Below, piece by piece: positions 1-4,618 of a stretch of DNA of 5,929 nt. Where the stretch lies: the NCBI GenBank assembly GCA_017470045.1, contig JAFUFG010000051.1, positions 1-5,929 of the forward strand, written 5' to 3'. Made by a program: the position numbers and the translations under genes. Every line of letters begins with the position of its first letter. Within the stretch, counting starts at the first letter, position 1. The notes beneath the pieces are model-generated. The model searched no databases. It saw only the letters and a program-made list of their open reading frames with translations, and was not told where the DNA came from. This stretch comes from Bacilli bacterium (GTDB lineage Bacteria > Bacillota_I > Bacilli_A > RF39 > UBA660).

Positions 1-1
1 A

Positions 2-1582
2 GTAGCGAATGATTATGCCAAAGATTACAAATATCCCATTCTTTTAGCAAAAGTAAATAATACGATTAAAGAGTTAAACAAACCATTAAAAGAAGATGCA
101 ACAGTAGAATTCTTAGATTTAACAACAAAAGAAGGAAATCGTTCTCATATTAGTGGATTAACTTATATTTTAATTTGCGCTGTAAAAAAACTATATGGAA
201 GAAAAGCAAATATAATCGTACAACATTCTTTAGATAAAGGTTTATATATCGAAACAAACTTTAAGTTAACGAAAGAAAAAATAAAAGAAATCAAAGATAC
301 GATGACTTCTATTATTAATGCAGGTATGCCAATTACCAAAGTAACGATTGATCGAATTGAAGCAATTAATTACTTTGATAATATGGGAGACCATTCCAAA
401 GCAGGAGTAATGAAATATAATACCAATACCTATATTACTTTATATCGATTAGGAAATTATTATAATTATTTTTATACTCCAATGCCTATTTCAACAGATC
501 GAGTAAAAGACTTTGATTTAACTTATTTAAAAGATAATGGTTTCTTATTAAGATTCCCAACGGTTTATATTAACGATAAAATTAAAGAATATGAGCCACA
601 TCCTAATATGTTTGAAGTATTCAAAGAATTCCGTGACTGGGCAAAAATCATGAATATTGAAAACTCTGTTGATTTAAATAAGATTGTTTCAACTGGTAAG
701 ATCAATGATTTAATCAAAATTGATGAAACCTTACAAAGTAATCGACTATTAAATGTAGCAAAAGAAATTGCCCAAAAGAAGAATCGTATCAAGATTGTTT
801 TATTAGCAGGACCATCTTCTTCTGGTAAGACTACAACTTCAAAGAAATTATGTATGTATTTACAAAGTTTTGGATTAAATCCAAAAGTAATTGGAATGGA
901 TGATTACTTTAAAGAAAGAGAAGATAATCCAAAAGATGAGAATGGAAACTACGATTTCGAATGCTTAGAAGCATTAGACTTAAAACTATTTGATAAACAA
1001 ATGGCGGCTTTACTAAAAGGAGAAAAAGTAACAATTCCAACCTATAACTTTGTGTTAGGAAAGAAAGAATATCATGAAGAATTACAAATGGATAAGAATG
1101 ATATCCTAGTAATTGAAGGTATCCATGCCTTAGATGTAAAAGTCTTAACCAATATCGAAAGAAATCGTAAATATAAAATCTATGTATCTGCACTAACAGA
1201 GTTAAATATGGATGATCACAATCGTATTTCAACATCCGATAATCGTCTTTTACGTCGTATTGTTCGTGATAATCGTACTCGTGGTTATTCCGTAGAACAT
1301 ACTCTAAAGATGTGGGATAGTGTTCGTGATGGAGAAGAAAAATATATCTTCCCTTATCAAGATGAAGCAGACTATACGGTAAACTCTGCCCTTATTTATG
1401 AAATTGGAGTATTAAAGACTTACGCAGAACCATTATTATATTCTGTACCAAGCGATTCAGAGTATTACGAAGAAGCAAAACGTTTAATCGACTTCTTACG
1501 TTTGTTCTTACCAATTCCAAGTGATGCCATTCCACAAGACTCTATTATTCGTGAGTTTATAGGTGGAAGCTACTTCGAATAA
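2..1582 (+). CDS. Nucleoside (uridine-type) kinase with N-terminal TGS/ThrRS-like domains, 5'-truncated by the window
   Basis: The reading frame is open from base 2, so 526 residues are visible and the true start is upstream. ATG 302 is internal: it has no Shine-Dalgarno and the upstream codons encode conserved sequence. Residues about 1-45 resemble the end of a TGS domain (LLAKVNNTIKELNKPL). Residues about 50-190 resemble the ThrRS/AlaRS second additional domain (NRSHISGLTYIL, QHSLDKGLYIE, YFDNMGDHSK, GFLLRFP). The C-terminal half is a P-loop kinase of the uridine kinase/phosphoribulokinase family: Walker A GPSSSGKT at 270-277, GMDDYF near 298-303, IPTYNF near 345, a Walker-B-like ILVIEGIHAL near 368-377, and the Arg-rich RLLRRIVRD at 415-423. 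The family is expected to phosphorylate a nucleoside with ATP or GTP in the cytosol, but the substrate of the TGS-fused branch is not evident here. About 25-30 N-terminal residues are probably missing. The kinase assignment is firm and the substrate is not. Confidence 0.88.
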   Translation, partial: VANDYAKDYKYPILLAKVNNTIKELNKPLKEDATVEFLDLTTKEGNRSHISGLTYILICAVKKLYGRKANIIVQHSLDKGLYIETNFKLTKEKIKEIKDTMTSIINAGMPITKVTIDRIEAINYFDNMGDHSKAGVMKYNTNTYITLYRLGNYYNYFYTPMPISTDRVKDFDLTYLKDNGFLLRFPTVYINDKIKEYEPHPNMFEVFKEFRDWAKIMNIENSVDLNKIVSTGKINDLIKIDETLQSNRLLNVAKEIAQKKNRIKIVLLAGPSSSGKTTTSKKLCMYLQSFGLNPKVIGMDDYFKEREDNPKDENGNYDFECLEALDLKLFDKQMAALLKGEKVTIPTYNFVLGKKEYHEELQMDKNDILVIEGIHALDVKVLTNIERNRKYKIYVSALTELNMDDHNRISTSDNRLLRRIVRDNRTRGYSVEHTLKMWDSVRDGEEKYIFPYQDEADYTVNSALIYEIGVLKTYAEPLLYSVPSDSEYYEEAKRLIDFLRLFLPIPSDAIPQDSIIREFIGGSYFE

Positions 1583-1587
1583 AATTA

Positions 1588-1604
1588 TCCACAATGATTG
1601 TGGA
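1588..1604. repeat. 17-bp palindrome TCCACAATGATTGTGGA downstream of the kinase gene
   Basis: TCCACAAT and ATTGTGGA are perfect inverted arms around a single G, starting 5 bases after the kinase stop codon. In RNA it could form a 6-bp stem with a 5-nt loop, but no T-tract follows, so it is a poor terminator by itself. As DNA it could be a protein-binding site. Its left arm lies within a perfect TTATCCACA (1585-1593). Its arms can also pair with the arms of the terminator stem downstream (1629-1634 and 1640-1645), so alternative RNA folds are possible. Confidence 0.6.
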
Positions 1605-1624
1605 AAGAAATAATTGTAAAAAAT

Positions 1625-1656
1625 AATATCCACAATTTCTGTGGATATTTTTATTT
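1625..1656 (+). terminator. Intrinsic terminator of the nucleoside kinase gene
   Basis: AATATCCACA (1625-1634) pairs with TGTGGATATT (1640-1649) around the loop ATTTC. A T-rich tail TTTTTATTT (1648-1656) follows, and an A-run (1618-1623) precedes the stem. The stem is AT-rich, with only four G-C pairs, so termination may be partial. The position, about 40 bases after the kinase stop and before the gap promoter, fits separation of the two units. The two arms are themselves near-matches to DnaA boxes. Confidence 0.8.
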
Positions 1657-1695
1657 GAGAGAAAAACCCCTGTGGAAAAAAAGTTTACACAAGCA

Positions 1696-1706
1696 AAATG
1701 TCAAAA
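1696..1706 (+). promoter_or_regulatory. AAATGTCAAAA motif upstream of the gap promoter, shared with pgk
   Basis: This 11-bp sequence recurs exactly at 2819-2829 upstream of pgk. It begins 47 bp before the gap -10 box, and the pgk copy begins 48 bp before the pgk -10 box. Matching sequence and matching position suggest a common upstream activator or repressor site, or a shared UP-like element. It resembles no operator I can name with confidence. Confidence 0.45.
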
Positions 1707-1718
1707 GTAGTCTACTTT
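1704..1718. repeat. 15-bp palindrome abutting the gap -35 box
   Basis: AAAGTAG (1704-1710) and CTACTTT (1712-1718) are perfect inverted arms around a single T. The palindrome ends one base before the -35 hexamer at 1720 and overlaps the end of the shared AAATGTCAAAA motif. This is a typical place for a transcription-factor dimer. It lies upstream of the predicted transcription start, so it would act as DNA rather than as an RNA hairpin. The pgk upstream region has no equally perfect counterpart. Confidence 0.5.
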
Positions 1719-1719
1719 A

Positions 1720-1748
1720 TTGAAAGTAAAATTTTTTGATACTATAAT
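1720..1748 (+). promoter_or_regulatory. Sigma-A type promoter of gap
   Basis: The -35 box TTGAAA (1720-1725) and the perfect -10 box TATAAT (1743-1748) are separated by exactly 17 bp, close to the vegetative consensus. Transcription should start near 1754-1755, giving a leader of about 16 nt that holds little more than the ribosome binding site. This leaves no room for a riboswitch or leader attenuator, so control should act at initiation. A strong promoter fits an abundant glycolytic enzyme. Confidence 0.87.
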
Positions 1749-1755
1749 GAAATCA

Positions 1756-1762
1756 TGGAGGA
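1756..1762 (+). promoter_or_regulatory. Ribosome binding site fixing the gap start
   Basis: TGGAGGA, with GGAGG at 1757-1761, lies 9 nt before ATG 1771. It supports that start over the in-frame TTG at 1720, which is part of the -35 box. Confidence 0.85.
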
Positions 1763-1770
1763 TTGATAAA

Positions 1771-2775
1771 ATGATTAGAGTAGCAATCAATGGATTCGGA
1801 AGAATCGGAAGATTATGTTTTAGATTAATGGAGGAGAACCCAGAGTTCGAAGTTGTAGCAATCAACGACTTAACAGATGCTGAGCAATTAGCATATTTAT
1901 TAAAATATGATACGAACCATAGAAATTATCGTATCGATGAAATCTCTTATGAAGGAGATATGATTGTAATCGGAGATAGAAAAGTTAAGGTTTATGCAGA
2001 AAAAGATCCTGCAGCATTACCTTGGAAAGATTTAGATATTGACGTAGTATTTGAATGTACTGGTCTATTTACATCTGAAGAAAAAGCAATGGCTCATATT
2101 AATGCCGGAGCTAAGAAAGTTATTATCTCTGCACCAGCAAAAGGTGACTTAAAGACTATCGTTTACAATGTTAACCACAATACATTAGATGGATCTGAAA
2201 AGATTATCTCTGCTGCTAGCTGTACAACAAACTGTTTAGCACCAGTAGTTGATGTATTAGATAAAGAATTTGGTATCAAAAAAGGATTCATGACAACAGT
2301 TCATGCTTATACAAATGACCAAGCAACTCTAGATGTTCCTCATAAAAAAGGAATCAAAGCTCGTAGAGGACGTGCTTGTGCAGCAAATATCGTTCCAGCT
2401 TCAACTGGAGCAGCATCTGCAATTGGATTAGTTTGTCCTAACCTAGCAGGAAAACTAGAAGGAACTGCTATGCGTGTACCAGTACCTACTGGATCAGTAG
2501 TAGATTTAGTTCTTGAATTAAATAAAAATACAACTGCAGAAGAAATTAATGCTGTATTAAAAGCTCATACAAATGAGACTCTAGAATACACTGACGATCC
2601 AATTGTATCAAGCGACGTAATTGGAAGACGTTGTGGTTCATTAGTAGATGGTTTATCTACAACAGTTCTAGAAGTAGAAGGAAAACAATTAGTAAAAGTT
2701 GTTTCATGGTATGATAATGAAATGTCATATACTGCTCAAATGGTTAGAACTGCTAAATACTTAATGAATAAGTAA
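1771..2775 (+). CDS. gap: Glyceraldehyde-3-phosphate dehydrogenase, NAD-type, phosphorylating
   Basis: This cytosolic homotetramer-type enzyme oxidises glyceraldehyde 3-phosphate with NAD+ and phosphate to 1,3-bisphosphoglycerate, the substrate of the Pgk encoded next. The protein has 334 residues, normal for the family. The N-terminal Rossmann fold opens with INGFGRIGR (6-14). Asp33 in INDL is the residue that usually binds the NAD ribose. The catalytic site is SCTTNC with Cys151, and His178 lies in TVHAYT. The substrate-binding region includes STGAA (211-215) and Arg235 in AMRVPVPTGS. The C-terminus carries SWYDNEMSY (312-320). Asp33, Leu187 and Pro190 favour the NAD-dependent catabolic (GapA) type over an NADP-dependent GapB. 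The ATG at 1771 gives the canonical N-terminus and has a good ribosome binding site. A longer frame from TTG 1720 would run through the promoter. The gene has its own promoter and terminator and appears monocistronic. No cggR-type regulator gene precedes it. Confidence 0.98.
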   Translation: MIRVAINGFGRIGRLCFRLMEENPEFEVVAINDLTDAEQLAYLLKYDTNHRNYRIDEISYEGDMIVIGDRKVKVYAEKDPAALPWKDLDIDVVFECTGLFTSEEKAMAHINAGAKKVIISAPAKGDLKTIVYNVNHNTLDGSEKIISAASCTTNCLAPVVDVLDKEFGIKKGFMTTVHAYTNDQATLDVPHKKGIKARRGRACAANIVPASTGAASAIGLVCPNLAGKLEGTAMRVPVPTGSVVDLVLELNKNTTAEEINAVLKAHTNETLEYTDDPIVSSDVIGRRCGSLVDGLSTTVLEVEGKQLVKVVSWYDNEMSYTAQMVRTAKYLMNK

Positions 2776-2783
2776 AAATAATC

Positions 2784-2810
2784 AAAGTGTAACCTAGGTT
2801 ACACTTTTTT
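2784..2810 (+). terminator. Strong intrinsic terminator after gap
   Basis: The arms 2784-2793 (AAAGTGTAAC) and 2798-2807 (GTTACACTTT) form a perfect 10-bp stem with the loop CTAG, ending in a T6 run (2805-2810). The full DNA palindrome covers 2784-2807. It starts 8 bases after the gap stop codon, so most transcripts should end here. On the other strand the A-run could serve as a tail, but no convergent gene needs it. Confidence 0.93.
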
Positions 2811-2818
2811 ATGTGGAG

Positions 2819-2829
2819 AAATGTCAAAA
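2819..2829 (+). promoter_or_regulatory. AAATGTCAAAA motif upstream of the pgk promoter, shared with gap
   Basis: This is an exact 11-bp copy of the motif at 1696-1706, here starting 48 bp before the pgk -10 box. It is preceded directly by TGTGGAGAA (2812-2820), the complement of a one-mismatch DnaA box. A TGTGGA-type element (1671-1679) also precedes the gap copy, though farther away. Confidence 0.45.
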
Positions 2830-2843
2830 ATAAAGCATTTTCC

Positions 2844-2872
2844 TTTTGCAACTTTCAAAATAGTGTTATACT
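2844..2872 (+). promoter_or_regulatory. Promoter of pgk with extended -10
   Basis: The -10 box TATACT (2867-2872) is preceded by TG at 2864-2865, giving an extended -10 (TGTTATACT). The -35 element is weaker. It is either TTGCAA (2846-2851, 15-bp spacer) or TTTTGC (2844-2849, 17-bp spacer). The start should fall near 2879, leaving a leader of about 19 nt with the ribosome binding site. Since a strong terminator ends gap, this promoter must supply most pgk transcription and probably that of the genes behind it. Confidence 0.75.
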
Positions 2873-2882
2873 CAAAGTAGAT

Positions 2883-2888
2883 AGGAGG
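2883..2888 (+). promoter_or_regulatory. Ribosome binding site fixing the pgk start
   Basis: A perfect AGGAGG lies 9 nt before ATG 2898. The in-frame GTG at 2892 is only 3 nt away, which is too close, and ATG 2811 lies upstream of the promoter. Confidence 0.87.
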
Positions 2889-2897
2889 CTTGTGGCC

Positions 2898-4076
2898 ATG
2901 AGAACGATCAGAGATTTAGATATCGATCATAAAAAAGTATTAATAAGAGTAGATTTCAATGTTCCAATGAAAGAAGGAAAAATTGTAGATGATACAAGAA
3001 TTGTTGGAGCATTGCCAACAATACAATATGCATTAGATCATAATGCAAAAGTTATTCTAATGTCACACTTAGGAAGAGTAAAAGAAGAAGCAGACTTAGA
3101 GAAGAATAACATTGCTCCTGTTGCAGCTAGACTTGGAGAAGTACTAGGGAAAGAAGTAACATTCGTAAATGCAACAAGAGGGGAAGAATTAGAAACAGCT
3201 ATTAACAATATGAATGATGGAGATGTTTTACTAATGCAAAACACTCGTTATGAAGATTTAGATGGCAAAAAAGAAAGTGGAAATGATCCAGAGTTAGGTG
3301 CTTACTGGGCATCTTTAGCAGATGCTTATGTAAATGATGCTTTTGGAACAATCCACAGAGCTCATGCATCAAACGTAGGAGTACCTACTAATATGAAAGA
3401 AAATGCAGCATTCGGATTCTTGATTGAAAAAGAATTAAATGCATTAAGTATCTTAAATGAACCTGAAAGACCATTTATTGTAATTTTAGGTGGTGCTAAA
3501 GTAGCAGATAAGATTGGAGTAATCGAAAATCTAGTTACAAAAGCAGATAAGATTCTAATTGGTGGAGGTATGGCATTTACCTTCCTAAAAGCAGAAGGAT
3601 ACAATGTAGGAAAATCATTAGTAGATGAAGAAAACATTGAGTTCTGCCAAAAAGTATTAATGGATTACGCAGATAAGCTAGTATTACCAGTGGATGCTGC
3701 AGTAACAAATGAATTTACAAATGATGAAGAATATCGTGTAAAAGATATCAATGAAATCGCAGAAGATGAAATGGGGTTAGACATTGGTCCTAAGACAATG
3801 GAAATCTTTGAGAATACATTAAATACTGCTAAGTCTGTTATTTGGAATGGACCATTAGGAGTATATGAATTTGAAAAATATAAGAAACATACAGATGACT
3901 TATTAAAATATATCGTTGACAACAATATCAAAACAGTATTAGGTGGAGGAGATATTGTTGCAGCTGCTGGAGTAGCTGGATTAAAAGACAAAGTATACCA
4001 TGCATCTACTGGAGGAGGAGCTACATTAGAGTACTTAGAAGGAAAGGAACTTCCAGGTATTGTAGCAATCAAATAA
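2898..4076 (+). CDS. pgk: Phosphoglycerate kinase
   Basis: This cytosolic monomeric enzyme transfers phosphate from 1,3-bisphosphoglycerate to ADP, giving ATP and 3-phosphoglycerate, the step after Gap. The protein has 392 residues, the usual bacterial length. The N-terminal substrate domain shows RVDFNVP (17-23), DDTR (31-34), SHLGR (56-60), NTRYED (115-120) and DAFGTIHRAHAS (147-158). The C-terminal nucleotide domain shows GGAKVADKI (198-206), GGGMAFTFL (222-230), DIGPKT (295-300), WNGPLGVYE (316-324), GGGD (349-352) and STGGGATLEYL (370-380). After GGGD the protein has Ile353, where Ser or Thr is usual; the rest of the motif is intact, so activity is expected. ATG 2898 is chosen for its ribosome binding site and the family N-terminus. 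The longer frame from 2811 spans the promoter. No terminator follows, so the next gene, 32 nt downstream, is probably in the same transcript. Confidence 0.98.
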   Translation: MRTIRDLDIDHKKVLIRVDFNVPMKEGKIVDDTRIVGALPTIQYALDHNAKVILMSHLGRVKEEADLEKNNIAPVAARLGEVLGKEVTFVNATRGEELETAINNMNDGDVLLMQNTRYEDLDGKKESGNDPELGAYWASLADAYVNDAFGTIHRAHASNVGVPTNMKENAAFGFLIEKELNALSILNEPERPFIVILGGAKVADKIGVIENLVTKADKILIGGGMAFTFLKAEGYNVGKSLVDEENIEFCQKVLMDYADKLVLPVDAAVTNEFTNDEEYRVKDINEIAEDEMGLDIGPKTMEIFENTLNTAKSVIWNGPLGVYEFEKYKKHTDDLLKYIVDNNIKTVLGGGDIVAAAGVAGLKDKVYHASTGGGATLEYLEGKELPGIVAIK

Positions 4077-4093
4077 AAAAAAGAAAAAATAAA

Positions 4094-4103
4094 AAGTAGG
4101 TGA
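4094..4103 (+). promoter_or_regulatory. Ribosome binding site fixing a TTG start for the GNAT-like gene
   Basis: AAGTAGGTGA matches the full anti-16S complement AAGGAGGTGA at 9 of 10 positions. Its GTAGG core ends 8 nt before TTG 4109. The in-frame GTG at 4100 lies inside this site and cannot be served by it. The preceding A-rich, structure-free spacer (4071-4095) should also favour ribosome loading. Confidence 0.72.
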
Positions 4104-4108
4104 GGGAA

Positions 4109-4618
4109 TTGCATACAGAAAGTTTGTTTATCGCAGATCCATACAACGAAAGTCATATCAAGATGTTTGCAGAATTCGAAGAAAGAAATGGTGTTGAAAA
4201 AACAACAACCGAAGCTTGGGAGTCCTTGCGCGCCAAATTTAGTGAGGAACAATACAAAGAATTTCAAAAAGTTCAAAATGAAATTATGCAAACAATCTTT
4301 ACGATGGAAAACGATTCTGTAAAAGATAGTTGCTTCATTCGAGGAGAGCAAGATATTAAAACATGTGAATTAATCTTTGCTCCATTAAAAGAAGAACCAC
4401 GAGGAAGACAATTAGTAGGAATTGCGAGTAACTACGCCCTAAATACCTTAGGTATGGAACAAATTTATGTATCAATTAATCCGAATGATAAGAATTTAAG
4501 AAATAGTTTAATTTCAAAGGGTTTTGAAGATATCGGTACAATAGAAGAAAATTCAAGTAGCAAGTTAACTTTTATAAAACTAAAAGAAGATATGAAGGAA
4601 GCAAGTAGAGTAATCTAA
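4109..4618 (+). CDS. GNAT-like acetyltransferase-fold protein of unknown substrate
   Basis: With the TTG start the protein has 169 residues. No signal peptide or membrane segment is visible, so it is probably cytosolic. The N-terminal half (about 1-80) is acidic and helical in character and is not recognised. The C-terminal half reads like the core of a GNAT fold: strand CELIFAPL (86-93), loop EEPRGRQLV (95-103), helix GIASNYALNTLG (104-115), strand EQIYVSINP (117-125), helix, then KGFEDIG (137-143). The helix-strand-'NP'-helix-'GF' order is typical of GNAT motifs A and B. The acetyl-CoA loop is weak: the usual Q/R-x-x-G-x-G/A corresponds here to EPRGRQ (96-101), which keeps the central Gly but loses the outer residues. 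It may be a divergent acyltransferase or a non-catalytic relative. The gene lies 32 nt after pgk and overlaps the next gene by 1 nt (TAATG), so it is probably operonic. The fold call is moderate and no function is assigned. Confidence 0.65.
   Translation: MHTESLFIADPYNESHIKMFAEFEERNGVEKTTTEAWESLRAKFSEEQYKEFQKVQNEIMQTIFTMENDSVKDSCFIRGEQDIKTCELIFAPLKEEPRGRQLVGIASNYALNTLGMEQIYVSINPNDKNLRNSLISKGFEDIGTIEENSSSKLTFIKLKEDMKEASRVI

Larger units (their letters stand above)
1585..1679. promoter_or_regulatory. Cluster of DnaA-box-like 9-mers upstream of gap
   Basis: Compared with the DnaA box TTATCCACA, this stretch has one perfect match on the + strand (1585-1593). It has three single-mismatch matches: ATATCCACA at 1626-1634 (+), and the complements of TGTGGATAT at 1640-1648 and TGTGGAAAA at 1671-1679 (-). 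It also has a two-mismatch match at 1599-1607 (-). Two of the single-mismatch sites are the two arms of the terminator stem and so are not independent. DnaA is known to bind box clusters outside oriC in Bacillus subtilis. Whether it binds here is inference. No dnaA, dnaN or other origin gene is in view, so this is not called an origin. Confidence 0.4.

Noticed and set aside
302..304. ATG 302 as the start of the nucleoside kinase
   Set aside because: The frame is open back to base 2 with recognisable TGS/SAD-like sequence, and no Shine-Dalgarno precedes this ATG.
565..1235. Two antisense open frames inside the kinase gene (565-792 and 909-1235)
   Set aside because: They are shadows of a conserved coding sequence and encode no recognisable protein.
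1720..1770. N-terminal extension of Gap from TTG 1720
   Set aside because: The TTG is the first part of the -35 box and the -10 box is inside the extension. The canonical N-terminus and ribosome binding site point to ATG 1771.
1583..1770. Replication origin
   Set aside because: The DnaA-box-like cluster is short, includes a terminator stem and the gap promoter, and has no dnaA, dnaN or similar origin gene beside it. A separate AT-rich unwinding element cannot be singled out in this AT-rich DNA.
1749..1770. Riboswitch or T-box leader before gap
   Set aside because: The predicted leader is only about 16 nt, too short for any structured sensor.
2811..2897. N-terminal extension of Pgk from ATG 2811, or GTG 2892
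   Set aside because: The extension contains the extended -10 promoter and does not resemble Pgk. GTG 2892 is too close to AGGAGG. ATG 2898 fits both spacing and family N-terminus.
3038..3637. Two antisense open frames inside pgk (3038-3244 and 3362-3637)
   Set aside because: They lie wholly inside pgk and show no independent coding signs.
4100..4108. GTG 4100 as the start of the GNAT-like gene
   Set aside because: It lies inside the ribosome binding site AAGTAGGTGA. TTG 4109 has proper 8-nt spacing.
3665..4351. 228-codon antisense open frame over the pgk end and the GNAT-like gene
   Set aside because: It is opposite two convincing genes, reads as low-complexity Phe/Ser/Ile-rich translation of their antisense, and has no promoter or ribosome binding site.
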